64,000 nt of DNA from Mesobacillus maritimus (GTDB taxonomy: Bacteria; Bacillota; Bacilli; Bacillales; Cytobacillaceae), in the NCBI RefSeq assembly GCF_019749255.1, contig NZ_JACWFH010000012.1:358194-422193 (forward strand), written 5' to 3'. The translations under genes were made by a program, and so were the position numbers. Of the stretch, positions 37,774 to 46,825 are shown one piece after another; position 1 is the first letter of the stretch; every line of letters starts with the position of its first letter. Below the pieces are notes generated by a model. It saw only the letters and a list, made by a program, of their open reading frames with translations, made no database searches and had not been told where the DNA came from.

Positions 37774-38061
37774 TTATTTTTCGTCTTTAATTACCATATG
37801 GCGAATGATATCTTCGCTGATTTTAGCAAGACGGGAGAATTCATCAACCGCAGCTGGAGCAGCATTCACCTGAAGGATTTGGTAGAAACCATCGCGGAAA
37901 TCATTGATTTCGTATGCAAGACGGCGCTTACCCCAGTCCTTCGTTTCAGTAACCTCCGCACCATTATCAGTCAAGATGCCGTTGAAACGCTCGATTAGCG
38001 CTTTCTTCGCTTCATCTTCAATGTTTGGGCGGATGATGTACATAATTTCGTACTTTCTCAT
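37774..38061 (-). CDS. rpsF: 30S ribosomal protein S6
   Basis: The 95-residue S6 ('[20 protein letters not shown]', '[20 protein letters not shown]') pairs with S18 on the 30S platform. The frame is open 20 codons further upstream, but GGAGGTG just before 38061 and family length set the start there. The leader contains the S6:S18 regulatory structure, so the operon is likely repressed by its own products. Confidence 0.98.
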   Translation of the reverse strand: MRKYEIMYIIRPNIEDEAKKALIERFNGILTDNGAEVTETKDWGKRRLAYEINDFRDGFYQILQVNAAPAAVDEFSRLAKISEDIIRHMVIKDEK

Positions 38062-38070
38062 CACTTTCAC

Positions 38071-38110
38071 CTCCTTTTGGTCTAACGGCCCATCCTTGAT
38101 GGGCAAGGAG
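38071..38110 (-). promoter_or_regulatory. S6:S18-binding leader element of rpsF
   Basis: In the leader CTCCTT (38110-38105) can pair with AAGGAG (38076-38071), the rpsF ribosome site. The enclosed GCCCATC/GATGGGC hairpin is followed by CCG. This arrangement (helix plus CCG next to it, with ribosome site in the outer helix) is that of the known S6:S18 autoregulatory motif. Confidence 0.75.
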
Positions 38111-38136
38111 CAATTATACATTACTCACAAGGTAAG

Positions 38137-38165
38137 ATTATAGCATAGCAATTCAACAAAAGCAA
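38137..38165 (-). promoter_or_regulatory. Sigma-A promoter of rpsF-ssb-rpsR
   Basis: On the minus strand TTGCTT, 17 bases, TATAAT, about 75 nt upstream of the rpsF ATG. Confidence 0.8.
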
Positions 38166-38259
38166 CTCCACTAAAAATGTGGAATATTTTTCAGGCTGCT
38201 TAACTTAACTACAACTAAATACTAACATACGTTCGGTTTATTGTCCAACTTGAATATGT

Positions 38260-38300
38260 ATATGAAAAATGAACCCGTAGTATTTCTCCGGGTTCATTAG
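38260..38300 (-). terminator. Terminator of ychF
   Basis: AATGAACCCG (38268-38277) pairs with CGGGTTCATT (38289-38298), followed by TTTTC on the minus strand. Confidence 0.88.
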
Positions 38301-38371
38301 ATATTCCTGTATAAACTAGTAGTTGATTTCCGCTCCAATCAACGGTTACTTACTATGTCCTCTATCAAAAT

Positions 38372-39472
38372 CTAAACATTAAAACGGAAGTGAATAATAT
38401 CTCCGTCTTTTACGTCGTAATCTTTTCCTTCTAATCGTACTTTTCCTGCTTCGCGGGCTGCAGTCATTGAACCTGCTGCCACTAGATCATCATAAGAAAC
38501 AGTTTCAGCTCGAATGAAGCCTCTTTCAAAGTCTGAGTGAATGATTCCCGCACATTGTGGAGCTTTCATTCCTTGACGGAAAGTCCAAGCACGAACTTCT
38601 TGAACTCCTGCTGTAAAGTAGGTTGCAAGACCAAGTAAATTATAGGTTGCACGGATTAATTGATCCAATCCTGATTCTTCAATACCAAGTTCAGATAAGA
38701 ACATTTCCTTCTCTTCGGCATCTAACTCAGAGATTTCTTCCTCAATCTTTGCACAGACAACAATTACTTCTGCGTTGTCTTTCGCTGCAAATTCACGGAC
38801 CTTTTGTACGTATTCATTGGTAGATGGGTCCTGAACATCATCTTCGCCAACATTTGAAACATAAAGCATTGGCTTAGCCGTTAATAAATGAAGTCCTTTA
38901 ACAACCTTTGCTTCTTCAGGAGTAAACTCTACTGCTCGTGCAGGCTGGTCATTTTCCAACGCTTCCTTTAGTCTTTCAAGGATTGGAAACTCCACCATTG
39001 CTTCTTTATCCTTTTGCTTAGCCATTTTCCCAACACGACTAATTCGCTTTTCAACCGATTCTAAGTCAGCAAGAATAAGCTCTAAGTTTATGATCTCAAT
39101 ATCAGATATTGGATCTACCTTCCCAGAGACATGGGTGATATTATCATCTGCAAAACAACGAACAACTTGGCAGATTGCATCTACTTCACGAATATGAGCA
39201 AGAAACTTGTTTCCAAGCCCTTCTCCTTTACTTGCACCCTTTACAATCCCCGCAATATCAGTAAATTCGAATGCAGTTGGTACGGTTTTCTTCGGTTGAA
39301 CCAATTCAGTTAATTTTGTTAAACGATGATCTGGTACTTCAACAATTCCCACATTTGGATCAATCGTACAGAATGGGTAGTTTGCAGATTCAGCACCAGC
39401 CTGTGTAATTGCATTAAACAAGGTCGATTTCCCTACGTTCGGAAGCCCGACAATCCCTGCTGTTAAGGCCAT
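38372..39472 (-). CDS. ychF: Ribosome-associated ATPase/GTPase YchF
   Basis: This 366-residue Obg-family P-loop protein has Walker A 'GLPNVGKSTLFNAITQ', the switch 'FTDIAGIVKGASKGEGLGNK', and a C-terminal TGS domain ('FRQGMKAPQCAGIIHSDFER'). YchF family members bind ATP as well as GTP (the usual NKxD is altered) and associate with ribosomes. ATG 39472 lies eight bases after GAGGAG. The gene is YyaF in B. subtilis and lies upstream of rpsF, as here. Confidence 0.96.
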   Translation of the reverse strand: MALTAGIVGLPNVGKSTLFNAITQAGAESANYPFCTIDPNVGIVEVPDHRLTKLTELVQPKKTVPTAFEFTDIAGIVKGASKGEGLGNKFLAHIREVDAICQVVRCFADDNITHVSGKVDPISDIEIINLELILADLESVEKRISRVGKMAKQKDKEAMVEFPILERLKEALENDQPARAVEFTPEEAKVVKGLHLLTAKPMLYVSNVGEDDVQDPSTNEYVQKVREFAAKDNAEVIVVCAKIEEEISELDAEEKEMFLSELGIEESGLDQLIRATYNLLGLATYFTAGVQEVRAWTFRQGMKAPQCAGIIHSDFERGFIRAETVSYDDLVAAGSMTAAREAGKVRLEGKDYDVKDGDIIHFRFNV

Positions 39473-39660
39473 CCTTGTCACTCCTCTAAAAAAGATCTAT
39501 TTTAACTTACTTATTTCGCAGTTTAACTGACAGAAACAAATTTTCCTCCCACAATTATAGATAGTAAGAAATAAAAAGACAAGCCATCTAGAAATGTCCT
39601 CGCATATGTAGACTCCAATAAAGTCTATCATTCCTGAGTCCATCTTCTTTAGACAACTTG

Positions 39661-41670
39661 TTAGAAAGGTAGTTTTTTAATATTTACGAGACAATCATAC
39701 AAAGTACTTCCTTGGCGGTTATCCGATTCTAGGTCTGATGTGAGTTGATTGACTGAGCCGCCAAACTTTTGCCAATTCCCTTCATCGATATTAATCGTTC
39801 CAGGATGGGCTTTTTTGAAAATGGAGACTTTTCCTCTTATTTTGCCACGTTCATTCCAGACAAGTACAAATTCGCCTTCCACAAGTTCCTTTTCCTTTGC
39901 AATATCTTCAGCAATCTCTACCTTTACTTCAGGAGTCCCACCCAGGAGGTGATAGAATTGCGAATGATTAGAACGAAGCGGATGAATGCTTAATAGTGAA
40001 TATGGGTATTTTTCAGCAAGTGATGGATTCGTCCACTTTGACTCAGTTGGAAGAGATAAACTTAATTCCCCATTTAATCCTACATTTCTAGCTGCTTTCG
40101 AAGTAAACTCATATTTCCCACTAGGCGTTTTAAACTTCCAATCCTTCCAAGGAATAGGAGCGACTGGCAACTCTGCGAATTTCTTCTCTCGTAAATAATC
40201 TAACGTGATTCCATCATGTGCTAAAGAAGAAAGGCCCATTCTTAAATAGTCTTCTCTTGTATATGCAAATTCTTCTCCAAAGCCAAGTCGATTTGCTAAC
40301 TCCGTCCAAATCCACTCATCCGTCTTAGCCTCACCTGGTGGTTCAACAAGCTTTGGTCCATGGTTTACATAATGATGATACATAGAAGAATAATAGATAT
40401 CCTCTGTCTCAAATGCTGCCGTCACGGGCAATACATAATCCGCTACTTCAGCTGTGTCAGTCATATACTGATCAATTACAACAAGCGTCTCTAAAGAGGA
40501 GAATGCTTTCCTTGCTTTATTTGTGTCAGGGAGCTGCGTTAATGGATTCCCACAAGTTACAATGGCCATTTTCACTTCCGGTTCTGTAGCATTTACGATT
40601 CCCTCTGCCTGTTTCATCATCGTAAACGTTCTGCTTTCTGTTTTTCGATGTGGCATTGTTAAAGCTTCAATATCAAAACTTTGACCAACATGCTTATTGG
40701 CAAAATTAGCTCCACCACCTGGTAAGCCAATATTTCCACTAATTGCAACTAAAGCATCAATTAAGCGAATGGTATTCCCCCCATTGGCATAGCGTTGCAT
40801 ACCTAAACCAAGTAGAGTCGCAACTGGTCTTTGTGAGTAAACTTTTGCAAGCATGGTCATGATTTTTACCGGAACTTCTGTAACAGTTTGTATATACTCA
40901 AGAGAAACTTCATCTAATAAGCTTTTAAAATCCTCAAAACCAACTGAATGGTTTTCGATAAACTCTTGATGTTCGAAGCCCAATCGAAGTATTTCTTTCA
41001 TTATCCCCGCTGCTAGTAACCCATCAAACCCGGGTTTAATTGAGATATACTCATCAGCCAGTTTTGCTGTTGCATTGAAGATAGGATCAATAACATACAA
41101 GGTTGCCCCTAACTTTTTTGCCTTTTGTAATTCGCCATATAAATGCATATTCGTTCTTGCTACATTTCTTCCCCAAACCACTATGCTCTTACTATTCATA
41201 ATGTCACCTGGAGCATGGCTATAGGCATCACCAAAATCCCAAGTTTGGGCTTCAATCCCTGAACCCCAACAAATCGATCCTGTTATTTCTGTTACGCCAC
41301 CATAATTGTTAAAAAAGCGCCCATCAAGATTGGTTAACAACCCACCATTCGCATAGTCATGGCTATGTAGGACGGACGTTGAACCATATTGCTTTTTATA
41401 TTCTCTTAATTTCTCAGAAATTTCATCCAAAGCTTGTTCCCAGGAAATCCTTTCAAATTCACCAGCAACTTTCTTCAAAGGGTATAGCAGACGCTCCCCA
41501 GAGTTTACCCGTTTTTCAAGCATTCTCCCACGGCCACATATTTTCCCCTTTGTAATGGGATGATCTTCGTCCCCTTCCACCTTTACCACTTTGCCGTCTT
41601 CAACCGCCACCTTAAATCCACAGCTATCCCAGCAATTTAGCGGGCATGCCGCATGAAATACTTTAGCCAA
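39661..41670 (-). CDS. yyaE: Molybdopterin oxidoreductase YyaE
   Basis: This 669-residue protein of the DMSO reductase superfamily has an N-terminal 4Fe-4S binding set 'CPLNCWDSC' with the fourth Cys in 'GKICGRGR'. Molybdopterin-binding domains follow ('NSKSIVVWGRNVARTNMHLY', 'MAIVTCGNPLTQLPDTNK') and a C-terminal dinucleotide-binding beta-barrel domain. The substrate is unknown. No signal peptide is visible, so it is probably cytoplasmic. The position between ychF and yyaC matches YyaE of B. subtilis. The segment 'GSICWGSGIEAQ' lies where the metal-ligand residue would be expected. Confidence 0.92.
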   Translation of the reverse strand: MAKVFHAACPLNCWDSCGFKVAVEDGKVVKVEGDEDHPITKGKICGRGRMLEKRVNSGERLLYPLKKVAGEFERISWEQALDEISEKLREYKKQYGSTSVLHSHDYANGGLLTNLDGRFFNNYGGVTEITGSICWGSGIEAQTWDFGDAYSHAPGDIMNSKSIVVWGRNVARTNMHLYGELQKAKKLGATLYVIDPIFNATAKLADEYISIKPGFDGLLAAGIMKEILRLGFEHQEFIENHSVGFEDFKSLLDEVSLEYIQTVTEVPVKIMTMLAKVYSQRPVATLLGLGMQRYANGGNTIRLIDALVAISGNIGLPGGGANFANKHVGQSFDIEALTMPHRKTESRTFTMMKQAEGIVNATEPEVKMAIVTCGNPLTQLPDTNKARKAFSSLETLVVIDQYMTDTAEVADYVLPVTAAFETEDIYYSSMYHHYVNHGPKLVEPPGEAKTDEWIWTELANRLGFGEEFAYTREDYLRMGLSSLAHDGITLDYLREKKFAELPVAPIPWKDWKFKTPSGKYEFTSKAARNVGLNGELSLSLPTESKWTNPSLAEKYPYSLLSIHPLRSNHSQFYHLLGGTPEVKVEIAEDIAKEKELVEGEFVLVWNERGKIRGKVSIFKKAHPGTINIDEGNWQKFGGSVNQLTSDLESDNRQGSTLYDCLVNIKKLPF

Positions 41671-41726
41671 CTGCTCTCATCCCCACTTTTTTTCTATTTA
41701 GTTTAGATCGTAATCAATTTTAAGAT

Positions 41727-41757
41727 AAAAAGAAGCAGGATTAATCTTCCTGCCTTA
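41727..41757 (-). terminator. Terminator of the DUF951 gene
   Basis: GCAGGA pairs with TCCTGC around AGATTAA-type loop sequence; on the minus strand it is followed by TTCTTTTTA. It overlaps the end of the gene. Confidence 0.65.
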
Positions 41758-41938
41758 CGAGTATCTTCTTCATTTTTCTGGTGAAGTCCCTTCTAGGGAT
41801 CAACACACTATGTCCACAGCCTTCACACTTAATCCGAATGTCCATTCCAAGGCGAATAATCTTCCACTTATTGGTTCCACACGGATGAGGCTTTTTCATT
41901 TCAACAATATCGTTTAATTGAAATTCTTTTTGTTCCAC
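41741..41938 (-). CDS. Small DUF951 zinc-ribbon-like protein (YyzM-like)
   Basis: The 65 residues contain 'DIVEMKKPHPCGTNKWKIIR' and 'IKCEGCGHSVLIPRRDF', the DUF951 signature with a CxxC pair plus an earlier Cys. The function is unknown; similar genes lie beside yyaC in Bacillus. GTG 41938 follows GGAGG at good spacing; the frame is open 17 more codons upstream without a ribosome site. Confidence 0.88.
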   Translation of the reverse strand: MEQKEFQLNDIVEMKKPHPCGTNKWKIIRLGMDIRIKCEGCGHSVLIPRRDFTRKMKKILVRQED

Positions 41939-42188
41939 ACCTTTACCTCCTATTGGCAACAAGGTTTCAAATGCTACCCCTTTTCGCACTGGGTAACAAG
42001 AATTATCTTTATTTTAACAAGTTTCATCCTAATGCAAAAGAAAATGGTTCTGTTCCTTTATGTATCATTTTAGTAAATGAAGAATCTTTTAGCAAAAAAC
42101 AGATACAGTTTGTTTCTTTTTTCCATTCATGTATAGAAATCAGAAAATTTCCGTATACTGGTATTATGAATTTAAGGGAGTGGAGCCA

Positions 42189-42806
42189 ATGAATCTGAAT
42201 TTTTTTGATAGGAAAGGTAGTGAGTTCAAGGTTAACCATGAAGATCCTCATGCTGCTACTAAACTTGCTAAACAAATCCTTTCAATAACGCCCACTGTTT
42301 CAAGCCGTCCTATCGTCATTGTTTGTATTGGAACTGATCGGTCTACAGGTGATTCATTAGGCCCACTAATCGGTACCTTTCTTGAGGAAAAAGATATTTC
42401 GCCTATCCATGTCTACGGCACATTAGCTCACCCCATACATGCAGTCAATCTTGAAGAAAAGCTAAAAGAAATTAATGAAACACATTTTAATCCCTTTATT
42501 ATTGGGATAGATGCTTGTCTAGGTCGGATGAAAAGTGTTGGAACGATTCAAGTAGCCACAGGGCCCGTTAAACCAGGTGCCGGCGTAAATAAAGACTTGC
42601 CGGAAGTTGGCGACATTCATATTACAGGGATTGTCAATGTCAGTGGTTTTATGGAGTTTTTTGTTCTTCAAAATACAAGACTTAATCTTGTGGTGAATAT
42701 GGCCAAAACCATCGCAAACGGTCTCCATGAAACCAGCACCCTCTTGCCTAAAAAACAAACTTGGTCTGATCTTAAATGGGACTTAGACCATGAACATACA
42801 AATTAA
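42189..42806 (+). CDS. yyaC: YyaC-like sporulation protein
   Basis: The 205 residues contain 'PIVIVCIGTDRSTGDSLGP', 'FIIGIDACLGRMKSVGTIQV' and 'GDIHITGIVNVSGFMEFFVL', the signature of the YyaC family, a single-domain relative of the GPR/hydrogenase-maturation protease fold. It is made during sporulation in B. subtilis; its target is unknown. It runs opposite to its neighbours, which fits separate, sporulation-specific control. ATG 42189 has AAGGGAG upstream; the frame is open 20 more codons. Confidence 0.9.
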   Translation: MNLNFFDRKGSEFKVNHEDPHAATKLAKQILSITPTVSSRPIVIVCIGTDRSTGDSLGPLIGTFLEEKDISPIHVYGTLAHPIHAVNLEEKLKEINETHFNPFIIGIDACLGRMKSVGTIQVATGPVKPGAGVNKDLPEVGDIHITGIVNVSGFMEFFVLQNTRLNLVVNMAKTIANGLHETSTLLPKKQTWSDLKWDLDHEHTN

Positions 42807-42807
42807 C

Positions 42808-42836
42808 AGAGGAAGGCCAAGTGCCTTCCTCTTCTC
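42808..42836 (+). terminator. Terminator of yyaC
   Basis: AGAGGAAGGC (42808-42817) pairs with GCCTTCCTCT (42823-42832), followed by TCTC. The T-run is weak. Confidence 0.7.
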
Positions 42837-42887
42837 ATTTATTCAATTCCAACCGATGCCACCTTGTCACTCAAAGCTACGCTCTAA

Positions 42888-43601
42888 TTACATTAATAAC
42901 TGATATCCATAGATTCCCGATACAATCATGGCCGTCACGAGAATGCCAGGTAAGAGGTTCGCAACTTTGATTTTTGTCAAACCTAGTAGATTTAACCCGA
43001 TTGCAAAAATCATCACTCCGCCTGAGGCTGTTAGTTCCAAGATGAAGCTATCCATTAATTCAGCTGGGATAAAACGATCAATCTGTGTTGCAAAAGTAGC
43101 AATCAATCCTTGGTACAGCACAACTGGAATAGCTGAAAAGATGACACCTATCCCCAGTGTTGTTGTTAAAATTAACGCTGTAAATCCATCAATGATGGAT
43201 TTCGTATAAAGGACATCATGATCTCCCCGTATTCCACTGTCAAGAGCACCAATAATCGCCATGGCTCCAATCACAAAAATTAAAGTCGCTGTGACAAACC
43301 CTTGCGAAATACTTCCCTGGCCTGTGTTCCCAATCTTGGTTTCTAACCAATACCCAACGGAATTCAGCTTTCCATCTAAATCAAAGTACTCTCCAATTAC
43401 TGCACCCACGACAAGACTTATAATTACAATTAAAAAGTTCTCACTTTTAAACCCCATCTGTAAACCTAGTACAATAACGGAAAGGCCAATTCCGTACATG
43501 ACCGTTGTTTTCATCCCCTCTGGTATGCGGTTCAAAAGCTTTCCGAGAAGAGTTCCAATAACAATGAGTAATCCATTAACAATAGTTCCTAATAAAAACA
43601 T
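42888..43601 (-). CDS. DUF554 membrane protein
   Basis: This 237-residue protein has six to seven hydrophobic segments with 'GTLLGKLLNRIPEGMKTTVM', 'VVGAVIGEYFDLDGKL' and 'LELTASGGVMIFAIGLNLLG', matching the DUF554 family (E. coli YqgA, B. subtilis YdfK). It is a putative transporter of unknown function. It occupies the place where B. subtilis has yyaD/yyaB, so it is a local gene replacement. ATG 43601 is preceded by AGGTGA; a GTG at 43610 overlaps that site. Confidence 0.88.
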   Translation of the reverse strand: MFLLGTIVNGLLIVIGTLLGKLLNRIPEGMKTTVMYGIGLSVIVLGLQMGFKSENFLIVIISLVVGAVIGEYFDLDGKLNSVGYWLETKIGNTGQGSISQGFVTATLIFVIGAMAIIGALDSGIRGDHDVLYTKSIIDGFTALILTTTLGIGVIFSAIPVVLYQGLIATFATQIDRFIPAELMDSFILELTASGGVMIFAIGLNLLGLTKIKVANLLPGILVTAMIVSGIYGYQLLM

Positions 43602-43748
43602 GTTGTTCACCTAATTTAAGTAAAATTTCAAAACTATAAAAATTGTAACGACCACTAGAAGCATTTAAAGCTATTTTAAATCACTCATTGCTCCACCTAT
43701 CCTACTTTATTCTGAAAAAATTATCCTAGTTTAAGAATAGAGCCTATC

Positions 43749-43777
43749 AAAAAAAAAGCCATCTTTACGATAGCTTA
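43749..43777 (-). terminator. Terminator of spo0J
   Basis: AGCTATC pairs with GATGGCT through a T-G pair, with nine T following on the minus strand. It overlaps the spo0J stop. Confidence 0.75.
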
Positions 43778-44620
43778 CGAGTGTTTTTTACCGATTAACT
43801 CGAGAATGCGCTCAAGGTCATCCTTAGAAAAGAAGTCTATTTCAATCTTTCCTTTATTCTTTGTCTGTTTAATGGTCACCGTTGTGCCAAAACGCTCACG
43901 AAGCTGACTTTCTTGAGCCCGAATAAAAACATCTTTTTCTGGCTTTTTCTTCGTTTCACGTGGAACCGCATTGTTTAGTTGCTGAATCAATAACTCAAGT
44001 TGCCGAACATTCAATCCTTCTCTTACTATCTTCTCAGCAATAGCTTGAAGCTGCTCTTTTTGCCTCAATCCTAATAAAGCCCTACCATGCCCCATTGAAA
44101 TTTTCCCATCAGAAATCAACGTCTGAATCTTAGAGGGTAAACTCAACAATCTTATATGGTTGGCAAGATGAGGGCGGCTCTTTCCTAGTCGTTTAGCAAG
44201 CTCCTCTTGCGTTAATCCGAGCTTTTCCATCAAGGTTTGATATGCTGCCCCTTCTTCAATTGGGTTCAAATCTTCACGCTGCAAGTTTTCGAGCACAGCT
44301 AGTTCCATCATTTGTTTCTCATCTAGCTCACGGACAACAGCTGGAACGGTTTGAAGCTTTGCTGCTTTGGCAGCACGAAAGCGGCGCTCCCCAACAACAA
44401 TTTCATACCCCTTAATACTTTTCCTAACAATGATTGGTTGAAGGATTCCATGCTCAAGGATGGAGTCCTTCAGCTCTTCTATTGCTTTTTCTTGAAAGAT
44501 TTTACGGGGCTGATAAGGATTGGGCCGCAGTTCCTTTATGCTTATTTCTTTAACGATTTCCTCTTTTTCAACTTCCATATTAAAGAATGCATTTAACCCT
44601 TTTCCTAACCCTTTAGCCAT
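43775..44620 (-). CDS. spo0J: Chromosome partitioning protein Spo0J (ParB)
   Basis: The 281-residue ParB binds parS, spreads as a CTP-dependent clamp and loads condensin. The N-terminal CTPase domain shows 'ELRPNPYQPRKIFQEKAIEE' and 'GERRFRAAKA'. The central helix-turn-helix is 'LTQEELAKRLGKSRPHLANH'. The C-terminal dimer domain ends 'IEIDFFSKDDLERILELIG'. Its codons for Val-Pro-Arg-Glu-Thr hold a parS, as in B. subtilis. ATG 44620 overlaps the end of soj by eight bases. Confidence 0.98.
   Translation of the reverse strand: MAKGLGKGLNAFFNMEVEKEEIVKEISIKELRPNPYQPRKIFQEKAIEELKDSILEHGILQPIIVRKSIKGYEIVVGERRFRAAKAAKLQTVPAVVRELDEKQMMELAVLENLQREDLNPIEEGAAYQTLMEKLGLTQEELAKRLGKSRPHLANHIRLLSLPSKIQTLISDGKISMGHGRALLGLRQKEQLQAIAEKIVREGLNVRQLELLIQQLNNAVPRETKKKPEKDVFIRAQESQLRERFGTTVTIKQTKNKGKIEIDFFSKDDLERILELIGKKHS
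43953..43966. promoter_or_regulatory. parS site inside spo0J
   Basis: The GTTTCACGTGGAAC core matches the inner 14 bases of parS. The outer base on each side differs from consensus. It lies at the same codons as the parS in B. subtilis spo0J. Confidence 0.8.
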
Positions 44621-45374
44621 GTGAAAGCACTTCCTTTGCAAGATCTAAATAAACCTCAGCGCCACGCGACCTTGGATCATAAATAATAATTGGCTCACCA
44701 TGACTTGGAGCCTCACTGAGACGAACATTGCGCGGAATTATCGTTTTGTAAACCTTGTCTTGAAAATATTTTTTTACTTCCTCAATAACCTGAATGCCTA
44801 AATTAGTACGGGCATCCAACATTGTAAGCAATACACCTTCAATCCTTAATTCATGATTTAAGTGTTTTTGCACTAAACGAACAGTGTTTAAAAGCTGGCT
44901 CAACCCTTCTAGGGCGTAGTATTCACACTGTACCGGAATCAAAACAGCGTCTGATGCTGTCAACGAATTAAGGGTCAATAATCCAAGGGAAGGTGGGCAA
45001 TCAATTAGAATATAATCAAAGTCCCCTTTAACCTCTTCTAAAGCCCTTTTTAATCTAACTTCCCGGGAAATAGTTGGCACCAACTCAATTTCTGCTCCTG
45101 CTAACTGAATGGTAGCAGGAATAATAAAGAGTTTGTCCACCGATGTTGGGAGAATAACTGCATTTGCATCAACGTCATCTACCAGTACATCATAAATACA
45201 TTGATTCACATCTGCTTTTTCTATTCCCACGCCACTTGTGGCATTCCCCTGTGGATCAATATCTACTAACAATACTTTTTTACCGATATATGCTAAGCAG
45301 GCCCCCAAATTAACTGAAGTTGTCGTTTTCCCAACTCCTCCTTTTTGGTTAGCAATTGCAAGGATTTTGCCCAC
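44613..45374 (-). CDS. soj: Chromosome partitioning ATPase Soj (ParA)
   Basis: This 253-residue deviant Walker ATPase moves origins with ParB and modulates DnaA. It has 'IANQKGGVGKTTTSVNLGAC' (KGGVGKT with the signature Lys), 'VLLVDIDPQGNATSGVG' and 'DYILIDCPPSLGLLTLNSL'. GTG 45374 is the likely start (family length 253, 'GKILAIANQKGG' at the N-terminus); an upstream in-frame TTG at 45392 is less likely. It contains a Noc-site-like palindrome at 45058-45071. Confidence 0.98.
   Translation of the reverse strand: MGKILAIANQKGGVGKTTTSVNLGACLAYIGKKVLLVDIDPQGNATSGVGIEKADVNQCIYDVLVDDVDANAVILPTSVDKLFIIPATIQLAGAEIELVPTISREVRLKRALEEVKGDFDYILIDCPPSLGLLTLNSLTASDAVLIPVQCEYYALEGLSQLLNTVRLVQKHLNHELRIEGVLLTMLDARTNLGIQVIEEVKKYFQDKVYKTIIPRNVRLSEAPSHGEPIIIYDPRSRGAEVYLDLAKEVLSHG
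45058..45071. promoter_or_regulatory. Noc-binding-site-like palindrome inside soj
   Basis: ACTTCCCGGGAAAT matches the Noc consensus ATTTCCCGGGAAAT in 13 of 14 bases. Confidence 0.6.
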
Positions 45375-45419
45375 ATTGTCACCTACCTTCAAACCTATAG
45401 CTCAAATTTTTAAAATGGC

Positions 45420-45680
45420 TGTTGATTTCCGCCCCAGGCACGAGCGATTCGCGGGCAATCCGGGAGCCTGGCCAGCTCCAGCGCCTAGCCCCTCTAGTCG
45501 CTTCGGCCCGGCAGTTGAAGTCAAAGAACGACTTCATCTGCCGGACCTCCAGCGCTTGTCGGGGCTGAACAAGGCGCTTCCGCTTTTCTATCTCCTCGTC
45601 GCTTCGCTCCTGCAGGGTCTCCCTTGGCCTTGCACTCTAGTAGGAGTCTTCGTGCCTTCCGCGAAAATCAAAGATGTGAA
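45420..45680. repeat. GC-rich dispersed repeat in the soj-noc gap
   Basis: About 260 bp of clearly GC-rich DNA in an AT-rich region, including CCAGCTCCAGCGCCTAG, a near-perfect hairpin (CCGGCAG-T-TGAAGTC with GACTTCA-T-CTGCCGG) and GCTGAACAAGGCGCTTCCGC. The GCTGAACA...TTCCGCTTTTCT part recurs at 49729-49762. Sequences of this kind are dispersed in many Bacillus genomes. No gene is convincing here. Confidence 0.8.
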
Positions 45681-45806
45681 AATAATTTTCACTTTTACAC
45701 ACAGCCTATTATAAGGAATCACACATCAAATTTTACAATAGCATCATATAAAAACAATTATGTCTTTTATTTTATCATAAACAGATTCTAGCAATCTAAA
45801 ATTCTA

Positions 45807-45849
45807 CAAAAAAAAGTGAGAAACGGTACTTGTTTCTCACTTTTTTGTC
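45807..45849 (-). terminator. Terminator of noc
   Basis: AAAAAAGTGAGAAAC pairs with GTTTCTCACTTTTTT around a short loop, directly after noc. Confidence 0.92.
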
Positions 45850-46719
45850 TTATTTCTTTTTCGGAATTTGAATCGTGATTTGATAAAAATCGTCAAATTC
45901 CTCTTCTTCTGACTTTAAATTAATCCCTGAATCGGTCACCATCGATAACGATTGTCGGATCGTATTAACAGCTATCCGCATGTCTTTGCTAAATGCTTTT
46001 CGTTTTGGTTTAGGCTTTTCAGCTGATTGGTTTAGTAGCTTCTCGACCCTGATTTCTGTTTGTTTGACATTTAGCGACTTTTCAATGATCTCCGCTAAAA
46101 GTTGAACTTGTTTTTCTGGATCTTTTAAAGGAATTAATGACCGAGCGTGTCGTTCAGAAATGGTTTTATTTAATAACGCATCCTGAACCTCCTGAGGCAA
46201 TTTGAGTAGTCGAAGTTTATTTGCAACAGTGGATTGTCCCTTGCCTAAACGTTGAGCTAATGCCTCTTGAGTTAAACTATGAATCTCTAATAGTTTCCCG
46301 TATGCAATCGCTTCCTCTATCGGGGATAGTTCCTCGCGCTGAAGATTCTCAATTAAAGCGACTGATGCTGTTTCTGCATCACTTAAATTATTAATAATAG
46401 CCGGAACTTCTTCCCAGCCAAGGGATTTCATCGCCCGCCAACGACGTTCTCCAGCGATGATCTCGTATTTACCATCTTCAAATTCCCTGAGGACGATGGG
46501 CTGAATGACTCCGTGCGTGTGGATTGTACGGGCAAGCTCCTCAATTTTTTCATCGTCAAACACCGTTCTTGGCTGAAATTGGTTCGGAACGATATCACCG
46601 ATTGGGATTTTCTTAATTTCATCTCGATTTTCCGGTTTCTCTACTTCTACTTGTTCGATCTGTTCTATCTGTTCCTGCTTTTCACCCAGACCAAAAAAGC
46701 GTGAAAAAGAAGGCTTCAT
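45850..46719 (-). CDS. noc: Nucleoid occlusion protein Noc
   Basis: This 289-residue ParB paralogue binds Noc sites and the membrane to block division over the nucleoid. The amphipathic N-terminal membrane-targeting helix '[11 protein letters not shown]' is present, followed by the ParB-type domain ('[20 protein letters not shown]', '[12 protein letters not shown]') and the helix-turn-helix ('[20 protein letters not shown]'). The tail contains '[12 protein letters not shown]'. It lies between rsmG and soj, as in B. subtilis (yyaA). Confidence 0.97.
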   Translation of the reverse strand: MKPSFSRFFGLGEKQEQIEQIEQVEVEKPENRDEIKKIPIGDIVPNQFQPRTVFDDEKIEELARTIHTHGVIQPIVLREFEDGKYEIIAGERRWRAMKSLGWEEVPAIINNLSDAETASVALIENLQREELSPIEEAIAYGKLLEIHSLTQEALAQRLGKGQSTVANKLRLLKLPQEVQDALLNKTISERHARSLIPLKDPEKQVQLLAEIIEKSLNVKQTEIRVEKLLNQSAEKPKPKRKAFSKDMRIAVNTIRQSLSMVTDSGINLKSEEEEFDDFYQITIQIPKKK

Positions 46720-46825
46720 TCCCCTGCACCACCTTTATGAAACTCCCTTTAACATATTCTCTATCTAAAGACAAGTTCCTGCATCTACCTATTATTATAA
46801 ACTAAATTTGGGTAGAAGGTACCCC

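Noticed and set aside
41026..41037. AAACCCGGGTTT palindrome in yyaE as a Noc site
   Set aside because: The bases flanking CCCGGG are AAA/TTT instead of the TTT/AAA of the Noc consensus.
45238..45714. 158-codon plus-strand frame over soj and the GC-rich repeat
   Set aside because: Half is antisense to soj and the rest is the dispersed repeat; the composition is that of repeat DNA.
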